Assembly: GCA_031291675.1 (NCBI GenBank)
Contig: JARLIO010000085.1
Coordinates: 62,001 to 126,000, forward strand
Origin: Azospirillaceae bacterium
GTDB taxonomy: Bacteria > Pseudomonadota > Alphaproteobacteria > Azospirillales > Azospirillaceae
Length of the DNA stretch: 64,000 nt
Direction of reading: 5' to 3'
The translations under genes and the position numbers were made by a program. The notes below the pieces were generated by a model that was not told the origin of the DNA, ran no database searches, and was given only the letters and a program-made list of their open reading frames with translations. Each line of letters starts with the position of its first letter. Position 1 is the stretch's first letter. This document shows, in pieces, positions 53,126 through 63,798 of this stretch.

Positions 53126-54247
53126 ATGTCCTCGCTGTCTGCCGACATTCTCTTCCGCCCATTTCGGGTCAAGTCGCTGCATCTCAAGAACCGGATCGTC
53201 ATGGCGCCCATGACCCGCTTCTTCGCGCCGGATGGCGTGCCGGGCGCCGCGAACGCCGCCTACTACCGACGTCGTGCCGAGGCGGATGTCGGGCTGATCC
53301 TGTCCGAGGGGACGGTCATCGACAGGCCCGCGTCGCGCAACGATCCCGGCATTCCGTTCTTCCATGGCGAGTCGGCGCTGGCCGGCTGGAAGTCGGTGAT
53401 CGACGCCGTTCACGATGCCGACGGCAAGATGGGTCCCCAGATCTGGCATGTCGGTTCGGTGGCAAGCCCCATGACCGCGTGGGTCCCCGACGCCCCGGTG
53501 GAGAGCCCCTCCGGCCTTGTCGCGCCAGACAAGCCCCGTGGCCAGGCGATGAGCGAAGAGGCGATTGCCGACACCGTGGCCGCCTTCGCGCGCGCCGCCG
53601 CGGACGCCAAACGATTGGGCTTCGACACCCTCGAGATTCATGGGGCCCATGGCTATTTGATCGATGAGTTCTTCTGGAGCGGCACCAACAAGCGCACCGA
53701 CCGCTATGGCGGCGCCACAATCAAGGAACGGTCGCGTTTTGCCGCGGAAGTCGTTGCCGCGATCCGTGCCGCGGTCGGTGCGGACTTTCCGATCATCCTG
53801 CGCGTCAGTCAGTGGAAGCAGCAGGACTATGCGGCGCGCCTTGCTGAAACGCCGGCTTTGATGACGGACTGGTTGCAGCCCTTGGTCGAGGCCGGGGTCG
53901 ACGTGCTCCATTGCTCGCAGCGCCGCTTCTGGGAACCGGAATTCCCCGAACAGGATGGCGAAAACGGCCTGAATTTCGCGGGCTGGGCAAAGAAGCTCAC
54001 CGGCGCCGCGACAATCAGCGTCGGCTCCGTCGGCCTGTCGGGAGATGTCATCGCGGCCTTCAGCGGCGAAGGATCGACCCCCACGGGGTTGGAGCGTCTG
54101 ATCGAGCGTATGGAACGCGATGAGTTCGATCTGATCGCCGTCGGCCGTGCCCTGATCAGCGACCCGCAATGGGCCCGGAAGATCCGCACCAATGACCGCG
54201 AGCACCTGAAGGACTTCAGCGCGTCCGCCCTGGCTGAACTGGTCTGA
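53126..54247 (+). CDS. old yellow enzyme family NADH:flavin oxidoreductase
   Basis: The 373-residue FMN enzyme has the OYE barrel with 'LKNRIVMAPMTRFFAPDGVP', 'FDTLEIHGAHGYLIDEFFW', 'NKRTDRYGG' and 'FDLIAVGRALISDPQWARKI'. OYE enzymes reduce activated C=C bonds and nitro groups with NAD(P)H. The substrate is unknown; control by the divergent HxlR regulator points to electrophile or quinone stress. The ATG at 53126 was chosen by family start ('MSSLSADILFRPF'). Confidence 0.92.
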   Translation: MSSLSADILFRPFRVKSLHLKNRIVMAPMTRFFAPDGVPGAANAAYYRRRAEADVGLILSEGTVIDRPASRNDPGIPFFHGESALAGWKSVIDAVHDADGKMGPQIWHVGSVASPMTAWVPDAPVESPSGLVAPDKPRGQAMSEEAIADTVAAFARAAADAKRLGFDTLEIHGAHGYLIDEFFWSGTNKRTDRYGGATIKERSRFAAEVVAAIRAAVGADFPIILRVSQWKQQDYAARLAETPALMTDWLQPLVEAGVDVLHCSQRRFWEPEFPEQDGENGLNFAGWAKKLTGAATISVGSVGLSGDVIAAFSGEGSTPTGLERLIERMERDEFDLIAVGRALISDPQWARKIRTNDREHLKDFSASALAELV

Positions 54248-54336
54248 GGGCCTGGTCCTGCCGGCGGGTGCATCCGGTGATGCGCCCGCTGGCAGGCCGC
54301 CGTCTCCCTCACCAAACCGGCGCAAGGCGCCGGAAT

Positions 54337-55794
<1,458 letters not shown>

Positions 55795-55841
55795 TCAAAC
55801 CAAACCGTACCGTACCGCCGCAGCCGCCCGGCACCGAGCCT

Positions 55842-56123
55842 TCAACGAAACGGATCGCGCCTGTTGAACGATGGCCGACGTTGCTGCTGCTCCAGCCATG
55901 GCACGCAAGCGGTTGCGGCTGCGACCGCTTCGTCGCGCGAAGCGAACAGCGTGCCCGAGAAGAACTGCACCGGCGTCCAGAGTCCCTGATCCTCGGGATC
56001 ACGGCGAAATTCCTCGAACCCGAAGGTGCCATCCGGCCGTTCGAACAGATCAACACACCGGTTGCCCTCGTCATTCTCCAGGCTGGCAAGAACAACCCAG
56101 GATTTATCAAGCCGTGCTGACAT
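55842..56123 (-). CDS. conserved hypothetical protein, 93 residues
   Basis: The small soluble protein ('SARLDKSWVVLASLENDEGN', 'FERPDGTFGFEEFRRDPEDQ', 'SRDEAVAAATACVPWL') has a compact alpha/beta look and no signal or membrane segment. I do not recognise the family. Clean codon use, the length and its place between a GH1 gene and the lipoprotein gene on the same strand support it as real. It may share the transcript of the lipoprotein 34 bases upstream. Confidence 0.65.
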   Translation of the reverse strand: MSARLDKSWVVLASLENDEGNRCVDLFERPDGTFGFEEFRRDPEDQGLWTPVQFFSGTLFASRDEAVAAATACVPWLEQQQRRPSFNRRDPFR

Positions 56124-56157
56124 TCGATTCGTCCCTCCGCGTTCCCGGGCGCCCGGA

Positions 56158-57441
56158 TTACTGTGTCAGCGCTACGAAACTCGATGGTGCCGAATCAATG
56201 ACGCGATTGCCGCTGGCCGTGACGGCGAGCACCGCCAGCCCGCGCTCCACGGTGCCATTGGGGCGCAAGCGGAAGATCCCGTCGAGACCGGCGAAGCCGT
56301 TCGGGTTGGTCAGATTGGCCGGATCAAAGGTCTGGCTGTCGGGCGACCCGGAGCGCGCCAATACCGCTGCCAGCGCGGCCGCATCATAGGCCAGGGTCGC
56401 CAGACGCGGCGGCTTCTGGCCATAGCTGCTCGCATATTGCGATTCGAACTCGGTTCGCGCATCGGGTTGCGGGGCGGCGTACCAGCCGCCGACCAGCGCC
56501 GGTTCCCGGCCGAGATTGGGCACATCCCACAGACCGGTTCCCAACAGGCGGAATTGCGACGAGGGCGCCGGCGGCGGAAAGGCCGCCGCCAACTGCTTCA
56601 ACTTGTCGCCGGATTCCGGCAACAGGACCGCATCGATCGTGCCCGGTCCGCCGGACAACACCGCCTGGACCGCGGCCGGGCCCGAGCCGGGGCCGGCATC
56701 ATAGCGCTCGACCCGCACCAACTGACCGCGGTTGGCCTGAACCGCATCCGTCAACGCCGCAACCACGGCTTCGCCATAGGCGTTGCGCGGCGCAACCGCG
56801 CCGAAGCGTGTCAGCCCCTGACTGCGGGCGTAGGACACCACCCGGCGAACCTGATCATCGGGGACGAACCCCATAATATAGGTGCCATCGCCGGCGAGCG
56901 AGGCATCGGTCGAGAACGCCAGCACAGAGACACCGGCGCGATGGGCGATTGGTTTCACCGCCGCGACTTCCGGTGCAAACAATGGCCCCAGCAACATCCG
57001 GGCGCCGCCGGAAATCGCATCCTGGGCCGCCTGGCTCGCCCCTTCGGGTGTGCCCTTGGTGTCACGCGGCATCAGCTCGAACCGGCTATCGGCCAGGGAG
57101 AACAGGGCCAACTGCGCCGACTGCATCAGGGCATTGCCGATCGCCGCGTTCGGGCCCGACAATGGCAGCAGAATCGCCACGCGCAACTTATCGCCGCTGC
57201 CAGCCGACGTCAGCGGCGCCACCGTAACCGGGGCCTGGGGCGCCGCAACGACCGGCGGAACCGGTTGCGGTGCTGTGGTCGACGCCGTCGGCGGTGGTAC
57301 TTGCAGCGGCGGTTCCGCCGGGCGTACTCTGGGTCCGGCACATGCCGTCAACGCCAAAGCCACCCCGGCACACAGGCATACCCTGCTGAGTCGTACCGGG
57401 AACCGGCCGAGAGCCCGAGCCAAAGTCGCAAATCGTGCCAC
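56158..57441 (-). CDS. penicillin-binding protein activator, LpoA-like lipoprotein
   Basis: The 427-residue protein has a lipoprotein signal with lipobox L-T-A-C (Cys34). A Pro-rich linker (about 40-80) and a periplasmic-binding-fold domain related to LivJ and the LpoA C-terminal domain follow ('LRVAILLPLSGPNAAIGNAL', 'ISGGARMLLGPLFAPEVAAV'). LpoA activates PBP1A in gammaproteobacteria; an analogous role is inferred here from fold and from divergence with rsmI, the conserved neighbour of lpoA (yraM), and yraN. Translation probably starts at GTG 57441. Confidence 0.85.
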   Translation of the reverse strand: MARFATLARALGRFPVRLSRVCLCAGVALALTACAGPRVRPAEPPLQVPPPTASTTAPQPVPPVVAAPQAPVTVAPLTSAGSGDKLRVAILLPLSGPNAAIGNALMQSAQLALFSLADSRFELMPRDTKGTPEGASQAAQDAISGGARMLLGPLFAPEVAAVKPIAHRAGVSVLAFSTDASLAGDGTYIMGFVPDDQVRRVVSYARSQGLTRFGAVAPRNAYGEAVVAALTDAVQANRGQLVRVERYDAGPGSGPAAVQAVLSGGPGTIDAVLLPESGDKLKQLAAAFPPPAPSSQFRLLGTGLWDVPNLGREPALVGGWYAAPQPDARTEFESQYASSYGQKPPRLATLAYDAAALAAVLARSGSPDSQTFDPANLTNPNGFAGLDGIFRLRPNGTVERGLAVLAVTASGNRVIDSAPSSFVALTQ

Positions 57442-57560
57442 CGCCAGCGTCCTCCTTCACACCAGATCCCGCGGCATCGTCCGCGGCCCTTGATTCATCC
57501 GCCACCCAGGAAACAACCCGGGGCGACCCGGAGTCCTGTGACCCGGGCCAACCTACAAGC

Positions 57561-58451
57561 GTGGCGCCGGCAAGTAAACCGACGCCGGGGCTTTACCTCG
57601 TGGCTACCCCGATCGGAAATGCCGGCGATCTCAGCCAACGGGCCAGCACAATCCTCAGCAGGGTCGACATCATTTATTGCGAGGACACGCGGGTCACCCG
57701 CAAGCTGCTGACCCTGCATGGCATCGCCACCGCGACAGCATCCTACCACGAACACAATGCGGCGCAGGTGCGGCCTCAAATCATGGCGCGTCTGGCCGCG
57801 GGCGAGGCGGTGGCACTGGTCTCCGATGCCGGAACCCCCCTGGTATCCGACCCCGGATACAAGCTGGTGCAGGATTGCATTGCGGGCGGCCACGCGCTGA
57901 CCGCGCTTCCGGGCGCCAATGCCGCGTTGACTGCGCTGATTCTATCGGGCCTGCCCTGCGACCGGTTTTTGTTCGCGGGTTTCCTGCCGCCGAAATCGGC
58001 GGCCCGACGCACGGCGCTGATCGAGTTCATCGGGCTTCGGGCCACGTTGCTGTTCTACGAATCGGGTCCGCGGCTGGCAGCCATGCTGGCGGACCTGGCC
58101 GCGGTCCTGGGCCCGCGACGGGCCGCGGTGGCGCGGGAGCTGACCAAGCTGTTTGAAGAGGTCCGCCGTGACACGCTGGACGTGCTGGCGCGCCATTACG
58201 AGCAGGCCGGACCGCCCAAGGGAGAAATCGTCGTCGTCGTCGGCCCGCCCGACACCGATCGGGTTGAAGCCGCCGATATTGACGCAGCGCTGGTTGCGGC
58301 GCTGAACCGGCTCAGTCTCCGCGATGCGGTCGCGGAGGTGGCGGCGGCAACCGGCTGGGCGCGTCGCGACGTGTACGCCCACGCCTTGGCGTTGACCCGG
58401 GATGATCCAGCGGGAGACGACGACGATGCGCACCAGACTGACGAGCCGTGA
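57561..58451 (+). CDS. rsmI: 16S rRNA (cytidine(1402)-2'-O)-methyltransferase RsmI
   Basis: RsmI methylates C1402 in the decoding centre. The 296-residue form has 'GLYLVATPIGNAGDLSQRA' (SAM-binding start), 'DIIYCEDTRVTRKLLTLHG', 'LVSDAGTPLVSDPGYKLVQD' and 'LPGANAALTALILSGLP'. The frame is open back to a GTG at 57435 that would overlap the divergent lipoprotein start, so I prefer the GTG at 57561, which gives the usual length and leaves room for promoters. yraN overlaps its end by 26 bases. Confidence 0.92.
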   Translation: MAPASKPTPGLYLVATPIGNAGDLSQRASTILSRVDIIYCEDTRVTRKLLTLHGIATATASYHEHNAAQVRPQIMARLAAGEAVALVSDAGTPLVSDPGYKLVQDCIAGGHALTALPGANAALTALILSGLPCDRFLFAGFLPPKSAARRTALIEFIGLRATLLFYESGPRLAAMLADLAAVLGPRRAAVARELTKLFEEVRRDTLDVLARHYEQAGPPKGEIVVVVGPPDTDRVEAADIDAALVAALNRLSLRDAVAEVAAATGWARRDVYAHALALTRDDPAGDDDDAHQTDEP

Positions 58452-58806
58452 GCGTCACCGTCACGCCTGGCGGCGCGGGCGCCTGGCCGAAAAGCTGTGC
58501 CGGTTGATCCTCCGCCTCAAGGGCTACCGCATCGTCGCCGCGCCGATGCGCACCCCGGTTGGCGAGGTCGACATTGTGGCCCGGACCCGAGACACCCTGG
58601 TGATCGTCGAGGTCAAGGCCCGTGGTGATTTGGCCGCCGCGGCCGCGGCCGTCGGCGCCCGACAGCGCCGGCGCCTGACCCGGGCCGCTCATTGGATCGT
58701 CGCCGGCGATCCGACGCTGATGGCCCTGCCCTGCCGCTTTGATGTCATGCTGGTCGCCCCTTACGCCTGGCCCCGGCACCTGATCAACGCCTGGCAATCG
58801 CCCTGA
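58426..58806 (+). CDS. YraN family protein (UPF0102)
   Basis: The 126-residue protein has the nuclease-like UPF0102 pattern 'RRGRLAEKLCRLILRLKGYR', 'VGEVDIVARTRDTLVIVEVK' with the Asp/Glu-x-Lys motif and 'RQRRRLTRAAHWI'. Its function is unknown; the fold resembles Holliday-junction resolvases and restriction endonucleases. 'GGGAGACGACG' precedes ATG 58426. The gene order PBP activator (divergent), rsmI, yraN is conserved in proteobacteria. Confidence 0.9.
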   Translation: MRTRLTSRERHRHAWRRGRLAEKLCRLILRLKGYRIVAAPMRTPVGEVDIVARTRDTLVIVEVKARGDLAAAAAAVGARQRRRLTRAAHWIVAGDPTLMALPCRFDVMLVAPYAWPRHLINAWQSP

Positions 58807-58901
58807 TCCCCGACCGCGGAGGCCCTTCCGTCGTTGTGATCATCCGCCCCCGTTGTCAGCCCGGGGCAACAGGGGCCAAGCCCCGGTGACATGTGGCAGA
58901 A

Positions 58902-59759
58902 ATGACGGCCCATCCCGTGATGACCCGACAGCAAGCCCAGGAATACCTTCGCCATGTTGGCATGCAGGACGATTGCGAGATCGACCTGGCAGAAGTGGCG
59001 CTCGCGCTGGCCCTTCTGGACCGTCGGGAGATCGCGGCGGATCGGTACCGCCGTCATATCGCGATGCTGGCCGCGGAAGTCGCGGCCCTGGTGACGCCGG
59101 CACGGGACAGCCTGGCCTGCCGCCTTGACGCGATCCACCGGGTCATGGTCGAGCAGAACGGCTATCAGGGCGATACCGCGAGCTATGACGATCCACAAAA
59201 CCTCAATCTGATGCGGGTGATCGACCGTCGCAAAGGACTGCCGGTCGCGCTGGGAATACTCTATTTGCAGGTGACCCGGCTTTGCGGCTGGAACGTGGTT
59301 GGGCTGAATTTCCCCGGCCATTTCCTGATCCGTTTCGAATATGCCGGGGCCCGCGCGATCATGGACCCGTTCAATGCCGGCCAGGTGCGTAGCGTCCCGG
59401 ACCTGCGTGATCTGCTGAAGGCGGCGGCGGGCCTGGATGCCGAGCTGATGCCGGATCACTATGCATCCCTCACCAACCGTGACGTGCTGCTGCGGCTTCA
59501 AAACAATCTTAAGATGCGACTTCTCAATGCCAACCGGCCCGACCGCGCCCTGGATACGATCGAGGGCATGTTGTTGTTCGCGCCTGACGAGGCCCTGCTG
59601 TGGCGCGAAGCCGGGATCCTGCAGGCCCATTTCCACAATTTAGCGCAGGCGATCGTGGCCCTGGAGAAATTCCTGGCCCTGGCCCATCCCCGCGACCCGA
59701 TGGTCGGCCCGACGGCCTTGTTTGTGCAGAACCTCAAGCTGCGCCTGCGTTTCCCGTGA
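58902..59759 (+). CDS. SirB1 family transglutaminase-like/TPR protein
   Basis: The 285-residue protein matches the SirB1 family: 'DPQNLNLMRVIDRRKGLPVA' with 'LGILYLQVTRLCGW', 'VGLNFPGHFLIRFE' and 'IMDPFNAG' form the transglutaminase-like core, and the last 90 residues form TPR-like helices ('RALDTIEGMLLFAPDEALLW'). No catalytic role is proven. The ATG at 58902 was taken; a GTG at 58893 is possible. A palindrome (58861-58886) lies just upstream. gshB follows on the same strand. Confidence 0.88.
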   Translation: MTAHPVMTRQQAQEYLRHVGMQDDCEIDLAEVALALALLDRREIAADRYRRHIAMLAAEVAALVTPARDSLACRLDAIHRVMVEQNGYQGDTASYDDPQNLNLMRVIDRRKGLPVALGILYLQVTRLCGWNVVGLNFPGHFLIRFEYAGARAIMDPFNAGQVRSVPDLRDLLKAAAGLDAELMPDHYASLTNRDVLLRLQNNLKMRLLNANRPDRALDTIEGMLLFAPDEALLWREAGILQAHFHNLAQAIVALEKFLALAHPRDPMVGPTALFVQNLKLRLRFP

Positions 59760-59893
59760 CCGGTCGGCGGCCGACGCGCCAGCACCGGCGCTCGGTTCCA
59801 GCGAACACGCTGTGTTCGTGTTTTCGGGAAATCAGGGTATAAACGAGCGATCTTGTCGTATTCTCACCGAGTTTGCTGCGAAGGATCGTCACC

Positions 59894-60838
59894 ATGGCCC
59901 TTGCCGTCGCCTTCCAGATGGATCCGATCGAATCCATCAACATCGACACCGACAGCACCTTCATGATGGCGCTGGAAGCCCAGGCCCGGGGCCACAGGGT
60001 TTATCATTACCTGCCGACCGCGCTGGCGCTGCGCCAGGACCAGCTCGTTGCCCGGGTCCGGCCCCTGACCGTGCGGCGCGAGCGCGGCAACCATTTCACC
60101 TTTGGGCCGGCGGCGACCGTCGATTTGGCGACCTTCGATCTGATCCTGTTGCGCCAGGATCCGCCCTTCGATCTGACCTATATCACGACGACCCATCTGC
60201 TGGAGCATCTCAAGGGCCGGACACTGGTCCTCAATGACCCGGTCGCGGTGCGCAATGCCCCGGAAAAATTGCTGATCACCCATTTCCCCGACCTGATGCC
60301 GCCAACCCTGATCACGGCCGATGTCACGGAAATCCAGGCCTTTCGCGAGACCCACGCCGACATCATCGTGAAACCCCTGTTCGGGAATGGCGGCTCCGGC
60401 GTGTTTCACGTGAAGCCACAGGATGAGAATCTCGGGTCGATCCTCGAACTGTTCGCACAGCTCTATCACGAGCCGGTGATCGTCCAGAAATATCTGCCCG
60501 AGATCCGCGACGGCGACAAGCGCATCATCCTGATCGAGGGCGAACCGGTCGGCGCCGTCAGCCGGATCCCCCGGGATGGCGACGCCCGGGCGAATTTCCA
60601 TGTCGGCGGCCAGGCCCGCAAGGCCGCGCTAACCGTGCGGGAACGCGAGATCTGCGCCGCCATCGGCCCCACCTTGCGCGCCCAGGCCCTTGTCTTCGTC
60701 GGCATCGACGTCATCGGCGATTATCTCACCGAAATCAATGTGACATCGCCAACCGGGATCCAGGAGATCAACCGGCTCGACGATGTTCACCTTGAACGCA
60801 CCTTGTGGGACGCGATCGAGGCACGCCTGTCGCGATAG
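59894..60838 (+). CDS. gshB: glutathione synthetase
   Basis: GshB joins glycine to gamma-glutamylcysteine. The 314-residue protein has 'VAFQMDPIESINIDTDSTFM' at the N-terminus, the ATP-grasp motifs 'IIVKPLFGNGGSGVFHVK' and 'IVQKYLPEIRDGDKRIILIE', and 'EINVTSPTGIQEINRLD' at the metal/ATP site. The ATG at 59894 begins 'MALAVAFQMD'. It follows the SirB1 gene after 134 bases and ends 12 bases from the convergent creatininase-family gene. Confidence 0.96.
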   Translation: MALAVAFQMDPIESINIDTDSTFMMALEAQARGHRVYHYLPTALALRQDQLVARVRPLTVRRERGNHFTFGPAATVDLATFDLILLRQDPPFDLTYITTTHLLEHLKGRTLVLNDPVAVRNAPEKLLITHFPDLMPPTLITADVTEIQAFRETHADIIVKPLFGNGGSGVFHVKPQDENLGSILELFAQLYHEPVIVQKYLPEIRDGDKRIILIEGEPVGAVSRIPRDGDARANFHVGGQARKAALTVREREICAAIGPTLRAQALVFVGIDVIGDYLTEINVTSPTGIQEINRLDDVHLERTLWDAIEARLSR

Positions 60839-60849
60839 CGTGCTCCCGC

Positions 60850-61596
60850 TCAGTCCTCGGCGAGAAAATTGCGGTAGGCTTGGCTGAGGCCCGCGACGGC
60901 AATGTCATAGAGCCGCTGGCCATGCTCCGGCGTCGCCAGGCCCGGGTTCGAGCCGATACGCCCGTCGGGGAAGCGCGAACGATAATGGCGGGCATCGTAG
61001 AAGGAGCCGCTCGGGGCGATCGGCGGCTCCAGGACCGCCCGTTTGATCTCATCCGGATAGGCCCATTGGGTCAGCGCGACCTCACTGGGCGTGGCGTGGC
61101 TGCCCTCGGCGATGCCAAACGCTTCACGGCTGTAGCCGCGAACGCCGTCGACGTCCCACCAATTCATCTGACGGCACCGCACCGCCGGCGCCGCCTCACC
61201 CAAGCGGGCGCGCAACTCGTTATAGATCTCGGCAAAGGCTGCGCCGATCGTGGCAACATTCCCGCCATGGCCATTGACAAACAGAAAGCGCTGGAAGCCA
61301 TGTTCGGCCAGGCACAGGACATTGTCCCGGATCACCGCAACCATTGTTGACGGCCGCAAGGTCATAGTCCCGGGGAACGCCATATGATGCTGGGCCATGC
61401 CGACATTGATCGTCGGCGCGACCAGGGCATCGGACTCCTGACCGACGCCGCGGGCAATCACCTCGGCGCAGATCGCGTCGGTGCCGATCAGACCCGTCGG
61501 TCCATGCTGCTCGGTGGAACCAATCGGCACCACGATGCCGCGCGACCGCGACAGATAGGCCTCGACCTCCGGCCAGGTGCTGAGCTGTAGCTGCAC
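60850..61596 (-). CDS. creatininase family protein
   Basis: The 248-residue metal-dependent amidohydrolase has the family motifs 'IVVPIGSTEQHGP', 'GTDAICAEV' and 'LFVNGHGGNVATIGAAF'. Members include creatininase, formamidopyrimidine-type hydrolases and MftE; the substrate is not clear here. I prefer the GTG at 61596, with 'AGAGGAG' about 9 bases upstream and a start ('QLQLSTWPEVEAYL') typical of the family, over the ATG at 61677, which adds 27 unrelated residues. Confidence 0.82.
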   Translation of the reverse strand: MQLQLSTWPEVEAYLSRSRGIVVPIGSTEQHGPTGLIGTDAICAEVIARGVGQESDALVAPTINVGMAQHHMAFPGTMTLRPSTMVAVIRDNVLCLAEHGFQRFLFVNGHGGNVATIGAAFAEIYNELRARLGEAAPAVRCRQMNWWDVDGVRGYSREAFGIAEGSHATPSEVALTQWAYPDEIKRAVLEPPIAPSGSFYDARHYRSRFPDGRIGSNPGLATPEHGQRLYDIAVAGLSQAYRNFLAED

Positions 61597-61755
61597 GTGC
61601 CCGTCTCCTCTTCTTGTCACGAACTCATCGACACCAACATAGGTGCGCAGCGCTTCGATTGACAGACCGGCAATCATGGTCAGCGGCGCTCAGCACCGGG
61701 TTGACGATCGCGGGCGGCTCCCGCACGCTGCCGTCATCAACAGACGGAGGCCATC

Positions 61756-62085
61756 ATGGCACAGACTGAGAATTGTGGACCGGACCTGATACCGGATGCC
61801 CAGGCGGAACTGCTGAGACTGCGCGACAGCATCGACAATATCGATGCCGCGTTGATTTACATGTTGGCCGAACGATTCAAATGCACCAAGCAGGTCGGCG
61901 CGCTCAAGGCCACCCATCAAATGCCGCCCAGTGATCCCCGGCGGGAGGCGGTTCAGATCGAGCGGCTGCGCACCCTGGCACGGGGGGCCCATCTCGACCC
62001 GGATTTCGCTGAAAAGTTCCTGGCTTTTGTGATCAAGGAGGTGATCCACCACCACGAAACCCTGCAGCGCCCCGGCGCCAAATGA
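61756..62085 (+). CDS. chorismate mutase, AroQ class
   Basis: The 109-residue all-helical protein has the AroQ pattern 'LLRLRDSIDNIDAALIYMLA', 'ERFKCTKQVGALKATHQMPP' and 'DPRREAVQIERLRTLA'. It converts chorismate to prephenate for Phe/Tyr synthesis. In alphaproteobacteria such free-standing AroQ proteins are common. It is divergent from the creatininase-family gene and convergent with the LysR gene. Confidence 0.93.
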   Translation: MAQTENCGPDLIPDAQAELLRLRDSIDNIDAALIYMLAERFKCTKQVGALKATHQMPPSDPRREAVQIERLRTLARGAHLDPDFAEKFLAFVIKEVIHHHETLQRPGAK

Positions 62086-62140
62086 CCCTGGACCGGCGCC
62101 TCGAAACCCGAAAAGGCCGGAGGGCTCCGCCCCTCACCCG

Positions 62141-62160
62141 CAAGGAGGCTCGCCTCCTTG
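62141..62160. terminator. short hairpin between convergent genes
   Basis: 'CAAGGAGGC' (62141-62149) and its complement (62152-62160) form a 9-bp stem between the chorismate mutase and LysR stops. There is no T-run, so termination efficiency is uncertain. Confidence 0.4.
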
Positions 62161-62171
62161 ACCTCGCTGAA

Positions 62172-63119
62172 TTATTCCAAAGGGATCAAAGGCCCAAGGC
62201 CCTTTGCGGGCGCGGGCACATCGGAAAGCGACGCAATGCAGTCCCGGAACCATCGCTGAGCGGGATGGACATCATTGCGGCGGTGCCACGACAAAACGAA
62301 CCGGATCGGCTCCAGATCCAGCGGGACCGGCAGAACACAGAGTTCATCGGCGTGTCCGGATGCGACGACGACACCGCTCATCAAGGTCGCGATCATGTCG
62401 GAACGGGCGATCAGCAAGGGCGCGGCGTACAAGTGCGGAAGCGTCAGCGCCAGATGCCGTTTCAAGCCGTCCTTCGCCAGGGCGGCGTCGACAACACCGA
62501 AACCGTCATGCTCGGGCGAAACCAAAAGATGGGAAAGTTCAAGGAAGGCATTGAGGTCCAGCGGCGCCTGGACCGCAGGGTGACCTTTGCGAACGATACA
62601 GACAAACCGCTCTTCGAACAGGGGCCGGTTTAATATCCTCCCGGTCGGTGAGGGCGGCACGCCAACGGCCAAATCGACCTCACCGGAATCCAGCATCGTG
62701 ATTGCATCGTCACGGGCCGTGAAATTCCGTATGCGCAGGGCGATCCCCGGCGCTTGTGCGCGCAGCACCGCCAAAAGGCGCGGCAGCAGCACGAAGGTCG
62801 GATGGTCCGACAGGCCGAGCGAAAAGGCCGCGGTCGAAATCGAGGGATCGAACCCCCGCGTGAATGCGAGAGTGCGCTGGATTTCGGCCAGGGCGTGTGC
62901 GAGGGGCTCGGCCAGATCGAGCGCACGCGGCGTCGGTTGCAAACCGTTCGGTCCGCGAATGAACAGTTCGTCCTTCAGCAGACCCCTCAGTCGCGACAGC
63001 GCAGCGCTCATCGCCGGCTGGGTCCGTCCGATGCGGGCTCCGGCCCGGGTCACGCTTCGCTCCGCCATGAGCGCGTCGAATGCGACGATGAGGTTCAGAT
63101 CAATGCCATATAAATCCAT
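62172..63119 (-). CDS. LysR-family transcriptional regulator (NodD-like branch)
   Basis: The 315-residue protein has the N-terminal helix-turn-helix 'LIVAFDALMAERSVTRAGAR', 'IGRTQPAMSAALSRLRGLLK' and an effector domain ('GEVDLAVGVPPSPTGRIL'). 'LDLNLIVAFDAL' at the start places it with the NodD/LinR/NahR-like LysR group. The ATG at 63119 (MDLYGIDLNL..) is the family start. It is divergent from the SnoaL-like gene, its probable target. The inducer is unknown. Confidence 0.9.
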   Translation of the reverse strand: MDLYGIDLNLIVAFDALMAERSVTRAGARIGRTQPAMSAALSRLRGLLKDELFIRGPNGLQPTPRALDLAEPLAHALAEIQRTLAFTRGFDPSISTAAFSLGLSDHPTFVLLPRLLAVLRAQAPGIALRIRNFTARDDAITMLDSGEVDLAVGVPPSPTGRILNRPLFEERFVCIVRKGHPAVQAPLDLNAFLELSHLLVSPEHDGFGVVDAALAKDGLKRHLALTLPHLYAAPLLIARSDMIATLMSGVVVASGHADELCVLPVPLDLEPIRFVLSWHRRNDVHPAQRWFRDCIASLSDVPAPAKGLGPLIPLE

Positions 63120-63141
63120 GCCGTGAATGCTTACATATATC

Positions 63142-63151
63142 ATCAATTGAT
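63142..63151. promoter_or_regulatory. possible LysR operator
   Basis: The perfect palindrome ATCAATTGAT lies in the 98-base space between the divergent LysR and SnoaL-like genes. It could be a core of a LysR-type (T-N11-A) site. Confidence 0.3.
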
Positions 63152-63217
63152 TTCAAACATACTCTGGGATGGGCTACGCCTTTGCCGACAACAACGCCGC
63201 CAGCAAAGGAAATTGTG

Positions 63218-63682
63218 ATGGCCAATAATGATCAGGCCCCGAAGGTATTCGGGTTGACGACCGAAGACCAGCGGGCCATCGAAACCGTTTACAGGGCCTT
63301 CAACGAAGGTAATCCTGATCTCCTGGACGAGGCCATGGCGGTCGACTGGCAGGACATTCCGCTCGCGCCGCATCAGCAGCCGGGTCGGGACGGCATGAAA
63401 CCAATGATTCGGGAATTCATCGCCGCGTTCCCGGACGCCAAGATCGCCGTGTTCGAGATCATTGGCGCTCCCGGGCGTGCCGCGGTCCGTGCCCAGATCA
63501 CCGGAACGCATACCGGTGCGTGGTTCGGCATTGCCCCGACGGGCAAACCGTTCCAGATGCCGATGCACGAGTTCCACCACATCGAAAATGGCAAGCTGAC
63601 CCATACCTGGCACCTCGAAGACTGGTTCGGGTGGCTGTTCCAGATCGGGGCCGGGCCGGGCCAGAAGGGGCAGGCCGACTGA
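63218..63682 (+). CDS. SnoaL-like ester cyclase family protein
   Basis: The 154-residue protein has the SnoaL/NTF2-like cone fold pattern: 'ETVYRAFNEGNPDLLDEAMA', 'MKPMIREFIAAFPDAKIAVF' and 'HEFHHIENGKLTHTWHLEDW'. Members are polyketide cyclases or stress proteins of unknown activity. 'AAAGGA' precedes ATG 63218, which rules out the 12-codon extension. It is divergent from a LysR gene that probably regulates it. Confidence 0.85.
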   Translation: MANNDQAPKVFGLTTEDQRAIETVYRAFNEGNPDLLDEAMAVDWQDIPLAPHQQPGRDGMKPMIREFIAAFPDAKIAVFEIIGAPGRAAVRAQITGTHTGAWFGIAPTGKPFQMPMHEFHHIENGKLTHTWHLEDWFGWLFQIGAGPGQKGQAD

Positions 63683-63798
63683 TCAAAGCCGGGGGACGAC
63701 GTTCGCCGCCCCGATGTCCTTGCCTATTGGCCATCGGTCTCCCGTGCCTGTGCCGACCGCGAAGAATGCTCTTGCGGCGCACTCGTCCGCCTTGGCGC